This document shows positions 46,282-55,050 of a stretch of 64,000 nucleotides of DNA, piece after piece. The position numbers and the translations under genes are program-made. Each line of letters starts with the position of its first letter. Positions within the stretch are counted from its first letter, which is position 1. The DNA is from Streptomyces iakyrus (GTDB taxonomy: Bacteria > Actinomycetota > Actinomycetes > Streptomycetales > Streptomycetaceae): contig NZ_JNXI01000002.1 of NCBI RefSeq assembly GCF_000717055.1, positions 434,001-498,000 of the forward strand. The letters run 5' to 3'. The notes beneath the pieces were generated by a model, which worked only from the letters and a program-made list of their open reading frames with translations, had not been told where the DNA came from and did not search any database.

Positions 46282-47739
46282 TCACCGGTCGGCGGGGTGG
46301 ACGCCCGGCGCGGGCAGGCGCACCGTGAACACCGTCGCTCCCGGTGCGCTGTTCAGCTCGATGCGGCCGCCGTGGGCGCGGACCAGGGACTGGGCGACCG
46401 CGAGGCCCAGGCCGCTGCCGCCGCGGTCGCGGGTGCGGGCCTTGTCGACGCGGTAGAAGCGGTCGAAGACCCGCGCCCGGTCGTCGGGCGGGATGCCCGG
46501 CCCGGTGTCGGCGACCCGCACCTCGGCGGCGCCGGGCAGGAGGGCGACCTCCACCGACACCTTCGTCCCGGCGGGGGTGTGCACCGCCGCGTTGGTCAGG
46601 AGGTTGTCGACGACCTGGCGGATGCGCAGCGGGTCCATCGGCAGCATCACCGGCCCCGGTCCCGCGAGGACGGTCAGCGGATGGTCCGGGCGGCCCGCGC
46701 GGAAGGCGTCCGCGGCCTGGCCCACCAGCTCCACCAGATCGGCGTCCTGCAGCCGCAGCGGCGCCTCGACCTCCGCCGCGTCCAGCCGGGCGAGCAACAG
46801 CAGGTCGTCGAGGAGGATGCCCATGCGGGCGGCCTCGGCGCGCAGCCGGGCCAGGTGCCGGTCGCGTTCCTCGGGGGCGTTGGCGGCGGCGTACTGGAAG
46901 AGGTCGGCGTAGCCGCGCACGGACATCAGCGGGGTGCGCAGCTCGTGCGAGGCGTCGGCGACGAAGCGGCGCAGCCGCTGCTCGGCCTCGGCACGGACGG
47001 CGAGGGAGTCGTCGATGTGCTCCAGCATCGTGTTGAAGGCGGTGCGCAGTTCGTCCACCTCGGGGCCGCCGTCGCGGCCGTCGGCGCGCAGCGGCAGCCG
47101 GGCCGCCGACTCGGTCAGGTCGTGCGAGGTGATGCCGTGCGCGGTGGACGCCATGTCGCTGAGGGGCTTCAGGCCGCGGCGCAGCATCCGGCGGCCGAAG
47201 ACGACCAGCGCGAGGAGTGCGAGGGCGAAGGTGACGACCTGGAGCGTGATCAGCTGCCCGACGGTGTCCTCGATGTCCTCCAGGGGGGCGGCGCTGACCA
47301 GGACCACGCCGGGCTCGACCTGGCAGGCGCGCAGCCGGTAGGAGCCCGCGCCCTTGAGGTGCTCGGTGCGCAGGAGTTCGGTGTGCGCGGCGGTCTGGGC
47401 CCGGGCCAGAGAGGTGAAGTCGTCGACGTCCTTGGGCAGGTCGGCCGGGTCCTCGGGCCGGCGGAGCTCGGGGGTGCCGTCCGACACGTCGTACACGGCG
47501 TAGAACCAGCTGTAGTACTTCTTGCCCGAGAGGGTGCCGTAGTCCGCGATGCTCTTGGACTGGGCGATCTGGGCCTGCGCGAGCTGGGTGTCGAGCTGGG
47601 CCGACAGGTAGTCCCGCATGTACGTGGTCAGGGCCGTGCCGACGACGGCGAAGACGACCAGGGACAGGGCGCCGAGGCCGAGCGCCATCCGGGTGCCCAG
47701 GCGCATTCCCCGGTAGGCCCGGCGCAGCCGGGCGATCAC
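46282..47739 (-). CDS. Two-component sensor histidine kinase
   Basis: Membrane kinase of 485 residues: helices at about 18-42 and 165-187 flank an external sensor of roughly 120 residues (SAQLDTQLAQAQIAQSKSIADYGTLSGKKYYSWF). These are followed by HAMP, the H-box FVADASHELRTPLMSVRGYADLF, the N-box VVDNLLTNAAVHTP and G-boxes VADTGPGIPPDD and GGSGLGLAVAQ. GTG 47739 overlaps the response-regulator stop by four bases. The ligand is unknown. The downstream neighbour is the quaternary-amine transporter, and the divergent neighbour is the flavin electron-transfer cassette. Confidence 0.93.
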   Translation of the reverse strand: MIARLRRAYRGMRLGTRMALGLGALSLVVFAVVGTALTTYMRDYLSAQLDTQLAQAQIAQSKSIADYGTLSGKKYYSWFYAVYDVSDGTPELRRPEDPADLPKDVDDFTSLARAQTAAHTELLRTEHLKGAGSYRLRACQVEPGVVLVSAAPLEDIEDTVGQLITLQVVTFALALLALVVFGRRMLRRGLKPLSDMASTAHGITSHDLTESAARLPLRADGRDGGPEVDELRTAFNTMLEHIDDSLAVRAEAEQRLRRFVADASHELRTPLMSVRGYADLFQYAAANAPEERDRHLARLRAEAARMGILLDDLLLLARLDAAEVEAPLRLQDADLVELVGQAADAFRAGRPDHPLTVLAGPGPVMLPMDPLRIRQVVDNLLTNAAVHTPAGTKVSVEVALLPGAAEVRVADTGPGIPPDDRARVFDRFYRVDKARTRDRGGSGLGLAVAQSLVRAHGGRIELNSAPGATVFTVRLPAPGVHPADR

Positions 47740-48452
47740 TCGGCGGCCTGTCGCAGCACGTACCCGAAGCCGCGCACGGTGTGGATGAGCGGCGAGCCGC
47801 CCTCGTCGGTCTCGTCCAGCTTGCGGCGCAGCCGGCTGACGACCAGCTCGACGACGTTGGAGCGGCCGCCGAAGCCGTACTCCCACACGTGGTCGAGGAT
47901 CTGCGCCTTGGTGAGCACGGTGGGCGACTTGCGCATGAGGTAGCGCAGCACCTCGTACTCGGTGGGGGTCAGCGACAGCAGCCGCTCGCCGCGCCGGACC
48001 TCCCGGGTGTCCTCGTCCATGGTGAGGTCGCCGACCTGGAGCACGGACCGCTGGAAGGCGGGCCCGGCGCTGCGTCGCAGCACGGTCCGCAGCCGGGCCA
48101 TCAGCTCCTCCACGGCGAACGGCTTGACCAGGTAGTCGTCGCCGCCCCGGGTCAGGCCGGCGACCCGGTCGGCGACGCCGTCGCGGGCGGTGAGGAACAC
48201 CACCGGCACCATCGTGCCGGAGGCGCGCAGCCGGTCCAGGACGCCGAAGCCGTCCACACCGGGCAGCATCAGGTCGAGCACCACGATGTCCGGGTGGAAC
48301 TCGGCGGCCCGCCGCAGTCCGTCCTCGCCGGTGTACGCCGTGACCGCCTCCCAGCCCTCGTAGCGGGCTACGGTCGCGACGAGATCGGCGATGGGCGGGT
48401 CGTCGTCGACGACGAGTAGTCGTACTTTTTCCACGAGCTCATAGTGCTGCAC
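47736..48452 (-). CDS. OmpR-family response regulator
   Basis: Protein of 238 residues: receiver domain (LLVVDDDPPIADLV acidic pocket, phospho-acceptor Asp in DIVVLDLMLPGVDG, Lys in DDYLVKPFA) and a C-terminal winged helix (TLTPTEYEVLRYLMRKSPTVLTKAQILDHVWEYGFGGRSNVVELVVSRLRRKLD). Start is probably GTG 48452; an internal GTG (giving VEKVRLLVV) is an alternative, as neither has a strong ribosome site. A direct repeat at 48519-48536 in the divergent promoter region is a candidate target. Confidence 0.93.
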   Translation of the reverse strand: MQHYELVEKVRLLVVDDDPPIADLVATVARYEGWEAVTAYTGEDGLRRAAEFHPDIVVLDLMLPGVDGFGVLDRLRASGTMVPVVFLTARDGVADRVAGLTRGGDDYLVKPFAVEELMARLRTVLRRSAGPAFQRSVLQVGDLTMDEDTREVRRGERLLSLTPTEYEVLRYLMRKSPTVLTKAQILDHVWEYGFGGRSNVVELVVSRLRRKLDETDEGGSPLIHTVRGFGYVLRQAAE

Positions 48453-48502
48453 GGGCCGGGCGCCGCCATAGCCGCGTGACCTGCCGCCGCGGGATCGATA
48501 AA

Positions 48503-48536
48503 AACTTGAAAGTTGAGCGACAGCTTCCCGACAGCT
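48503..48536. promoter_or_regulatory. Candidate response-regulator site: 11-bp direct repeats and a short palindrome
   Basis: GACAGCT occurs at 48519-48525 and again at 48530-48536, in two tandem 11-bp units, the spacing expected for OmpR-type tandem binding. Just beside it is AACTT-GA-AAGTT (48503-48514). The block lies about 50-85 bp upstream of both divergent starts (48452 and 48587). Confidence 0.5.
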
Positions 48537-48586
48537 CCCCCGCGCCAAGCTCGGTGTCCCAGGAGCCGATCAAGGAGCTGCCGACC

Positions 48587-49930
48587 GTGACGACCCTCCG
48601 ACAACCTCCCGTGGCGGCGACCCGCCCCGGTGTGCGCCCCAGAGTGGTGGGCCGCGCCGGCCTGTACGCGGTGCTGCTGGCGAACGCGGTCGTGGTGGCC
48701 GTGTTCTTCGCGCAGGCCGGTTTCGCCTCGAACGCGCTGATCGTGCTGGGCCGGCTGACCGGTCTGTACGCGGCGCTGCTGATGGCGTTCCAGCTGCTGC
48801 TGGTGGCGCGGCTGCCCTGGTTCGACCGGCGGATCGGCATGGACCGGCTGACGTCCTGGCACCGCTGGACGGGCTTCTCGGTGCTGTGGCTGCTGCTGTC
48901 GCACGCGGTGTTCATCGTCTTCGGCTACGCGCAGGCCTCCTCCCTGGACCCGGTGAACCAGCTGGTGGACCTCGCCGAGACGGTCGAGGGGGTGCTGCGG
49001 GTGATCGTCGCGCTGGCGATCATCCTCGTGGTCGGGGCGGTCTCGGCCCGCTGGGCCCGGCGCCGGCTGGCCTACGAGACCTGGCACTTCGTCCACCTGT
49101 ACACCTACGTGGCGGTGGTGCTGGCGTTCACGCACCAGGTCACGGCCGGGACGACGTTCGCCTCGTCCCCGGTCGCGACGGCGTACTGGTACGCCGTGTG
49201 GGGCGTGGCCCTCGCGTCGGTGTTCACCGGCCGGCTGGTGCTGCCGCTGTGGCGCAACCTGCGCCACCGGCTCCGGGTGACGGCCGTCGTCCCGGAGAAC
49301 GACGACGTCGTCTCGGTCTACATCACGGGCCGCGACCTGGACCGGCTGCCCGCCCGGGCCGGGCAGTTCTTCCTGTGGCGGTTCCTGACGAGGGACCGCT
49401 GGTGGCAGGCGAACCCGTTCTCCCTGTCCGCCGCCCCCGACGGCCGCACCCTGCGTCTGACCGTCAAGCGGGCCGGTGACGGCAGCGCCGCCCTGCGACA
49501 CCTGAAGGTCGGCACGCGCGTCTTCGCCGAGGGCCCCTACGGCGCCTTCACCGCCCTGCACCGCACCCGCCCCGACGCCGTACTCATCGCCGGCGGCGTC
49601 GGTGTCACGCCCATCCGGGCCCTGCTGGAGGAGCTGCACGGCCACGCGGCCGTGATCTACCGCGTGGCCACCGACCAGGACGCCGTCCTCTACGGCGAGC
49701 TGCGCGATCTCGCGCTCGCCCGGGGTGCCGAACTGCACTTGGTCACCGGCCCGCCGGTGCCGGACCGGCTGGCGCCGCGGGAGCTGGCCCGGCTGGTGCC
49801 GGACATCGCCGAGCGGGACGTCTACCTGTGCGGTCCGCCGCCCATGATGAACGCGGTGCTCGGCAGCCTGCGCGAGCTGGGCGTGCCGAAGCCGCAGACC
49901 CATTTCGAACGCTTCAGCCTGGCCGGATGA
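48587..49930 (+). CDS. Ferric-reductase-like transmembrane flavoprotein
   Basis: Protein of 447 residues. The N-terminal membrane domain (about 20-210) carries heme-type His residues in pairs (TSWHRWTG, LLLSHAVF; ETWHFVHLY, AFTHQVT). The C-terminal part is a ferredoxin-reductase module with an FAD region (ARAGQFFLWRF, NPFSLSAAPD), an NAD(P) site (IAGGVGVTPIRALLEEL) and CGPPPMM. It moves electrons from NAD(P)H across the membrane. GTG 48587 has AAGGAG nine bases upstream; the longer frame starting at 48476 is not needed. First of a three-gene unit with an FMN-binding protein and ApbE. Confidence 0.9.
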   Translation: MTTLRQPPVAATRPGVRPRVVGRAGLYAVLLANAVVVAVFFAQAGFASNALIVLGRLTGLYAALLMAFQLLLVARLPWFDRRIGMDRLTSWHRWTGFSVLWLLLSHAVFIVFGYAQASSLDPVNQLVDLAETVEGVLRVIVALAIILVVGAVSARWARRRLAYETWHFVHLYTYVAVVLAFTHQVTAGTTFASSPVATAYWYAVWGVALASVFTGRLVLPLWRNLRHRLRVTAVVPENDDVVSVYITGRDLDRLPARAGQFFLWRFLTRDRWWQANPFSLSAAPDGRTLRLTVKRAGDGSAALRHLKVGTRVFAEGPYGAFTALHRTRPDAVLIAGGVGVTPIRALLEELHGHAAVIYRVATDQDAVLYGELRDLALARGAELHLVTGPPVPDRLAPRELARLVPDIAERDVYLCGPPPMMNAVLGSLRELGVPKPQTHFERFSLAG

Positions 49931-49943
49931 CGAGGAGAGACCC

Positions 49944-50357
49944 GTGAAACGAGCCCTGCCCGTCCTCGTCCTGAGCGTCGCCGGTCTGATCCCGCTCTGG
50001 CGCTACGCGCCCTCGCACGACACCGGGTCGTCGTCGGCCCCCGCGCAGGCGGCGGCACCGGCGTCCACTCCCTCGGCCTCCTCGTCGGGCGGCACCACGA
50101 CCACCGTCGTAGCGGGGTCGCTCGTCGACACCGAGAAGGGCCCGGTGCGCGTCGAGGTCACCTTCGACGGCGACGAGATCGCCTCGGTGCGGATGCTCCG
50201 GCAGCCGGACCACCCGCAGACCACGGCCGCCGTGCCGAAGCTGATCGAGGAGACGCTCCAGGCGCAGAGCGCCGACATCGACACGGTGTCCGGCGCCACG
50301 GTCACCAGCGACGGCTACAAGGAGTCCCTCCAGGCCGCCCTCGACGCGAAGGGCTGA
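49944..50357 (+). CDS. Exported FMN-binding-domain protein
   Basis: Small protein of 137 residues: an N-terminal anchor/signal (RALPVLVLSVAGLIPLW), a Ser/Ala/Pro-rich linker, then an FMN-binding domain whose flavinylation motif is DTVSGATVTSDGY, the Thr being the site to which ApbE attaches FMN. Likely the external electron carrier reduced by the transmembrane protein encoded 13 bp upstream. Confidence 0.92.
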   Translation: MKRALPVLVLSVAGLIPLWRYAPSHDTGSSSAPAQAAAPASTPSASSSGGTTTTVVAGSLVDTEKGPVRVEVTFDGDEIASVRMLRQPDHPQTTAAVPKLIEETLQAQSADIDTVSGATVTSDGYKESLQAALDAKG

Positions 50358-50361
50358 CGGG

Positions 50362-51153
50362 ATGCGGCGCGTCGAGCACGTCATGGGGTTCCCGGTGTCG
50401 GTCCGGATCGACGACGAGGACTTCCCCGGGGCACCGGTGGACGCCCTGTTCGCCTGGCTGCGCGAGGTCGACGCCCGCTTCAGCCCGTTCCGCCCGGACA
50501 GCGAGGTGTCCCGGCTGGACCGGGGCGAGGTGCGCGAGCCGAGCCCGGAGCTGCGCGAGGTCCTGGACCTGTGCGAGGCATACCGGATCGCGACCGGGGG
50601 CGCCTTCGACGCGCGCCTGCCCGGTCGCGGCCTCGACCCCTGCGCCGTGGTGAAGGGCTGGTCGGTGCAGAAGGGAGCGGAGCTCCTGCTGGCTGCCGGG
50701 GCGAGGCGGTTCTGCCTCAACGCGGGCGGTGACGTGATCGCCTCCGGCGGGCCCTGGCGCGTCGGCGTGCGCCACCCCGAGCGGGCCGACCGGCTCTGCG
50801 CGGTCCTGGACCTGACGGACCGGGCCGTCGCGACCTCGGCCCGCTACGAGCGCGGCGACCACATCCTCGACGGCCGGACCGGCCGCCCGGCGACGGGGCT
50901 GCTCGGCGTGACCGTCGTGGCCCCGACCCTGACGGAGGCGGACACGGTCGCGACGGCGGCGTTCGCCCTCGGCGTGGAGGGCGTCGCGTGGGCGGCGGCC
51001 CGGGAGCACTGCGAGGTGTTCGCGGTGGACCCCGGGCGACGGGTGCTGCGCAGCCCGGGCTTCCCGGTGGCGGAGGATCAGCCGCCGGGCAGCGCCTCCA
51101 GGAAGCCCGCCGGCGGGATGAAGAACAGGCTGCCGGTGACGGCACGCGAGTAG
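50362..51153 (+). CDS. apbE: FAD:protein FMN transferase
   Basis: ApbE-type enzyme of 263 residues that covalently loads FMN onto the SGAT threonine of its neighbour. Family features: VMGFPVSV near the start, FSPFRPDSEVSRLD, GAFDAR, VVKGWSVQKGAELL, NAGGDVIASG and DHILDGRTGRPATG. No signal peptide, so it acts in the cytoplasm or relies on an unusual route. The last 25 or so residues (after PGFPVAEDQ) lie antisense to the DyP peroxidase gene and look like a run-on extension. Confidence 0.92.
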   Translation: MRRVEHVMGFPVSVRIDDEDFPGAPVDALFAWLREVDARFSPFRPDSEVSRLDRGEVREPSPELREVLDLCEAYRIATGGAFDARLPGRGLDPCAVVKGWSVQKGAELLLAAGARRFCLNAGGDVIASGGPWRVGVRHPERADRLCAVLDLTDRAVATSARYERGDHILDGRTGRPATGLLGVTVVAPTLTEADTVATAAFALGVEGVAWAAAREHCEVFAVDPGRRVLRSPGFPVAEDQPPGSASRKPAGGMKNRLPVTARE

Positions 51154-52016
51154 TCCAGCAGCGGGTCGGGCCCCGCGCCCGGGCCGCCCAGGAACATCTT
51201 GCGCAGCATCGTCTCGGGTATCGCGGGGGTGCGCGCGTAGGCCACGAAGTACGTGCCGAACTCGCCGTGTCCGGGCCTGCCGAACGGCATCGCCGGGCGC
51301 AGTATCCTCTGCTCCGCGCCGTCCGGGCCGAGGACGGTGTTGACGTCCTTGTGCGAACCGGGCGCGTCGAGTTCCAGGTTGGTCAGCTTGGTGCGGCCGA
51401 TCACCTTCTCCTGCGCCTCGACGGCGAGGGCGTCCCACGCGTCCACGTCGTGCAGGTACTTCTGCACCAGCGCGTAACTGCCGCCCGGGAAGCCGGGATC
51501 CTCCTCCCCGACCAGCGCCGCGTCGGCCGCGGCCGGCCCGACCGGGTTCTCCGTGCCGTCGACGAACCCGAGCACGTTGCGCGAGTCGACGTAGGAGAAG
51601 GCCTGAGTCTCGTCCCGCACGGTGACCGCCCCGCGCAGCCGCCGCACCAGTTCGGCGGCGAGCGCGAAGCACAGGTCGGTGCGGGCGGCCCTGATGTGCA
51701 GGAACAGGTCGCCGGGGGTGGACGGCGCGTGGTGCCGGGGCCCGGCCAGCTCCCGGAACGGGTGCAGCTCGGCGGGCCGCGGACCGTCGAACAGCCGGCC
51801 CCACGCCCGGGACCCGACCCCGGCGACGCAGCCCAGCCCGCCGTCGGGACTGGGGAAGCCGACGGAGCGCACCAGGCCCGCGAGGGAGCCCAGCACCTCC
51901 CGTACGGCGCTCTCCCCGCCGGGTGCGATCGTGGCGACCAGGAACACCGCGACCGACGCCGGCGGGTTCAGGACCGGTTGCGGCAGCGTCTCTCCCGAGG
52001 GCAGCGGTGACGTCAT
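51078..52016 (-). CDS. Dye-decolorising (DyP-type) heme peroxidase
   Basis: Peroxidase of 312 residues. The distal GxxDG motif is GFVDGTENPVG, an Arg-bearing segment follows (YALVQKYLHDVDAW), and the family ending FIPPAGFLEALP is present. No signal peptide, consistent with cytoplasmic or encapsulated B-type DyPs, but no encapsulin gene is near. Oxidises dyes or phenolics with H2O2. Its 3' end overlaps apbE by 76 bp on the opposite strand. Confidence 0.92.
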   Translation of the reverse strand: MTSPLPSGETLPQPVLNPPASVAVFLVATIAPGGESAVREVLGSLAGLVRSVGFPSPDGGLGCVAGVGSRAWGRLFDGPRPAELHPFRELAGPRHHAPSTPGDLFLHIRAARTDLCFALAAELVRRLRGAVTVRDETQAFSYVDSRNVLGFVDGTENPVGPAAADAALVGEEDPGFPGGSYALVQKYLHDVDAWDALAVEAQEKVIGRTKLTNLELDAPGSHKDVNTVLGPDGAEQRILRPAMPFGRPGHGEFGTYFVAYARTPAIPETMLRKMFLGGPGAGPDPLLDYSRAVTGSLFFIPPAGFLEALPGG

Positions 52017-52148
52017 GGCTTCTCATCCCTTCGCCCGGACGGCACGGCCCGCCCGCTCCCCCTCCGGGAGGGCGCGGCCACGCCCCTGACACGATGCCCA
52101 GGGAACCGGCGGCCCGAACTCCCGGCAGCCGGGGGATGGTTGGCGGCG

Positions 52149-54203
52149 CTACTCCTCGCGCAGCACCTTGACGTCCCACGGTCCGAGCGGCACCGCGTCG
52201 GCGTACACGGCGTCCGACAGCACGTCCCGCAGGGCCGTCGGCACCGGTACGGACACCGCCTCCCACGACCAGTTGTGCAGGAAGCGCACCCGGCGGCCGT
52301 CCCGGGCGGTCGCCGAGGTCGCCGTGACGCTCGGGTGGGCCGGGCGCCAGGCGCCGTCCGGGGCGTAGCGGTCGAACAGGGCCCGGGCGAAGGCCGGATC
52401 GGGCACGGTGCCGACGTAGGTGATGCGCCCGGCGCCGTGGCGGCGGGTGGTGGCGGCGGGCCAGCGGCCGAAGTGCGGGTGCTCGTAGGCCGCCAGGATC
52501 TCGGCGCCCCGCGGCGACAGCCCGTCCGCCCAGTGCAGGGCGTGCGCGCCGGGCGGAAGGGGGAGCGCGTGCGTGCCGGTGACGGGCAGCGGGTCGCGCA
52601 GGTTGCTGAACTCGTCGTACGTCACCCCGGCCGCCTCGGCCAGCCGGCCCGGCTGGAGATCCGTGCGCGCCCGGGCCTCGGTGTCGCCGTAGCCGGTGCG
52701 CGGGCCGAGGAGGAGATGCCCGCCGGCCTCCGCGTGGGCCCGGAGCCGGTCGAGGACGGCGTCGTCGGCGGCGTAGTAGGCCGGGACGACCAGGAGGGGC
52801 GGCAGGTCCGCGTCCGGGAGCTGCCCGGGGTGCAGGACGCGCGCCTGGAGCCCCGCGTCGAACGCGCCCCGGTAGAACGCGTCGAAGATTCTCTCGTACG
52901 AGCGCCCGTCCGGTCCTCCGTCCGCCGCGGCGAGCGGCGGCTGCCCCTGGAGCGCCCACTTGCTCGGCCCGTCGTACAGGAAGGCCACGTCGGCGTCCGG
53001 GGTGAGGGACGCGGCGAGGTCACCGGCCCGTTCCAACTCCGCTCCCAGTGAAGCGAGTTCGCGGTAGACGCGGCCGGGGCGGCCGTTGTGCGGGAGGATG
53101 CCGCCCCAGTAGGTCTCGGCACCGAAGTGCAGGGTGTGCCAGTGCCAGTACTCGATCATCGAGGCGCCCCGGGAGATCAGCGCCCAGGCGGCCTGGCGCC
53201 ACTGGCCGTCGTAGGCGGGGCGGTTGTCCCACGGCCCGCCGATGGCCTGCGCGTCGGTCTCCGTGACCAGGAACGGCTCCTGGCGTGAGGAGTACATGCG
53301 GTCGGCGCTGCGGTACAGCGCCCAGGTGCCGTTGGTCGTCCAGTCCTGCCCGCCGGTGCCGGTGTCCGGCAGGGCGAGGGCGTCCTGCATCGTGTAGTAC
53401 GGGTTGCCCGCGGTGACGTCGAGGTGCTCGGTGAGCCGGTCGTCCTCGACGCCCCGGCGGTCGTAGGAGATGCACGTCGTGACGAACTGGCCGGGGCGGG
53501 CGTACTCGCGCACGATGCCGGCCTGCCAGGCGATGAACTCGGTGGTGAGCCGGGCCTGGAAGCGCCGCCAGGCGAGGTCGTACTGCGGCTGGGCGTTGCC
53601 GTCCGGGGTCCACAGGTCGGCCCAGGTGGACAGCCGGTGCGACCAGTAGACCAGGCCCCACTCGCGGTTGAGGGTCTCCACGTCGCCGTAGCGCTCGCGC
53701 AGTTCGTCGGTGAAGCGCTGGAAGACGCCGTGGTTGTGGAAGAGGTGCAGGCCGGGTTCGTTGTCGACCTGCCAGCCGATGACGGCAGGGTGACCGGCGT
53801 ACCGCTCGGCGACCTTGCGGATGATCCGCTCGGCGTGGAAGCGGAACGCCGGGTGCGTGAAGTCGACCTCCTGCCGGGCGCCCCAGCCGATGCGCTCGCC
53901 CGTGCGGGACTCCCCCGCGATCTCCGGGTACTGCCGGGCCAGCCAGGGCGGCACCGCGTACGTCGGCGTCCCCAGGATCACGGAGATGCCCCGCTCGTGG
54001 GCGCCGTCCAGGACCGGCTGGAGCCAGTCGAGGTCGAAACGCCCGTTCTCGGGCTCCCAGGTGGACCAGACGGACTCCCCGACCCGGATGACGGTGAAGC
54101 GGGCCTCGGCCATCAGGTCGAGGTCGTCCTTGAGACGGTCGTACGGCTGGTACTCGTGGTAGTAGGCGGCACCGAACAGGACGCGCCGGGGCAGCTCGAA
54201 CAT
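52149..54203 (-). CDS. GH42 beta-galactosidase
   Basis: Cytoplasmic glycoside hydrolase of 684 residues. The N-terminal TIM barrel shows RVLFGAAYYHEYQPYDRL, WSTWEPENGRFDLDWL, the acid/base Glu in GWQVDNEPGLHLFH and a later nucleophile region around FLVTETDAQAIG. The central trimerisation-type domain (from about 390) and a small C-terminal beta domain complete the usual GH42 plan. Last gene of the operon lacI, binding protein, two permeases, GH42, so imported galactosides are hydrolysed inside. ATG 54203 has AGGAG five bases upstream. Confidence 0.94.
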   Translation of the reverse strand: MFELPRRVLFGAAYYHEYQPYDRLKDDLDLMAEARFTVIRVGESVWSTWEPENGRFDLDWLQPVLDGAHERGISVILGTPTYAVPPWLARQYPEIAGESRTGERIGWGARQEVDFTHPAFRFHAERIIRKVAERYAGHPAVIGWQVDNEPGLHLFHNHGVFQRFTDELRERYGDVETLNREWGLVYWSHRLSTWADLWTPDGNAQPQYDLAWRRFQARLTTEFIAWQAGIVREYARPGQFVTTCISYDRRGVEDDRLTEHLDVTAGNPYYTMQDALALPDTGTGGQDWTTNGTWALYRSADRMYSSRQEPFLVTETDAQAIGGPWDNRPAYDGQWRQAAWALISRGASMIEYWHWHTLHFGAETYWGGILPHNGRPGRVYRELASLGAELERAGDLAASLTPDADVAFLYDGPSKWALQGQPPLAAADGGPDGRSYERIFDAFYRGAFDAGLQARVLHPGQLPDADLPPLLVVPAYYAADDAVLDRLRAHAEAGGHLLLGPRTGYGDTEARARTDLQPGRLAEAAGVTYDEFSNLRDPLPVTGTHALPLPPGAHALHWADGLSPRGAEILAAYEHPHFGRWPAATTRRHGAGRITYVGTVPDPAFARALFDRYAPDGAWRPAHPSVTATSATARDGRRVRFLHNWSWEAVSVPVPTALRDVLSDAVYADAVPLGPWDVKVLREE

Positions 54204-54231
54204 GCTTCTCCTAGTCGGGGGTCGGGGTGGT

Positions 54232-55050
54232 TCAGCCCTTGACCGCGCCCGTGGACAGTCCTTCGAGGAGCTGCTTGCGCAGCAGCACGAAGAGGGCGAC
54301 GGCGGGCAGGACGGCGAGGACGGCTCCGGCGAGCACGAGGTCGTACTGCCGCTGCTCCGACACGAACAGGGTCTGCAGCCCCAGCGGCAGTGTGTACTGG
54401 GAACTGTCGGACACCAGCACCAGCGGCCACAGGAAGCTGTTGTAGCTCTGCAGGAACTGCCAGACGCCGAGCGCGCCCAGCGAGGGCCGCAGCAGGGGCA
54501 GCACGATGGCCCGGAAGATGCCGAACTCGCTCGCCCCGTCGATCCGGGCGGCCTCCAGCACCGAGTCCGGGACGGACTGCACGATGTACTGCTGCATCAT
54601 GAAGATCCCGAACGCGGGCGCCACCCACGGCACGATCAGCGCGAACCAGGGGCTGCCGAGCCCGGTCTTCACCAGGATCACGAACAGCGGCACGAGGATC
54701 ACCGCGAACGGTATCGACAGCGAGCTGAACATGACGTTGAAGAGCAGTCGCCGGCCCGCGAAGCGGAACTTGGCGAAGGCGTACCCGGCGAGCGCGCACA
54801 CGAAGACGGACACGAGGGTGGCGACGACGGCCACCACGGTGCTCATCAGGAACCAGCGCCCGAAGGGCTGCCCGGTGAGCAGGGTGCGGTAGTTGGCCAG
54901 TGTGAAGGGGTCGGGGACGAGTTCCGGCGGGTAGCCGAAGATCTCGCCGCGGGGTTTGAACGAGCCGCTCAGCGCCCAGACCAGCGGGGCGAGGAAGCCC
55001 ACGAACAGCAGGACCAGGAAGGCGTAGAGCGGCATCCGGGCGCGTGTCAC
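54232..55050 (-). CDS. Galactoside ABC transporter permease, MalG type
   Basis: Permease of 272 residues with six hydrophobic segments, EAA loop (SVLEAARIDGASEFGIFRAIVLPLLRPSLGAL) and the ending GLSTGAVKG. GTG 55050 overlaps the partner permease stop by four bases. Situated 28 bp before the GH42 gene. Confidence 0.92.
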   Translation of the reverse strand: MTRARMPLYAFLVLLFVGFLAPLVWALSGSFKPRGEIFGYPPELVPDPFTLANYRTLLTGQPFGRWFLMSTVVAVVATLVSVFVCALAGYAFAKFRFAGRRLLFNVMFSSLSIPFAVILVPLFVILVKTGLGSPWFALIVPWVAPAFGIFMMQQYIVQSVPDSVLEAARIDGASEFGIFRAIVLPLLRPSLGALGVWQFLQSYNSFLWPLVLVSDSSQYTLPLGLQTLFVSEQRQYDLVLAGAVLAVLPAVALFVLLRKQLLEGLSTGAVKG

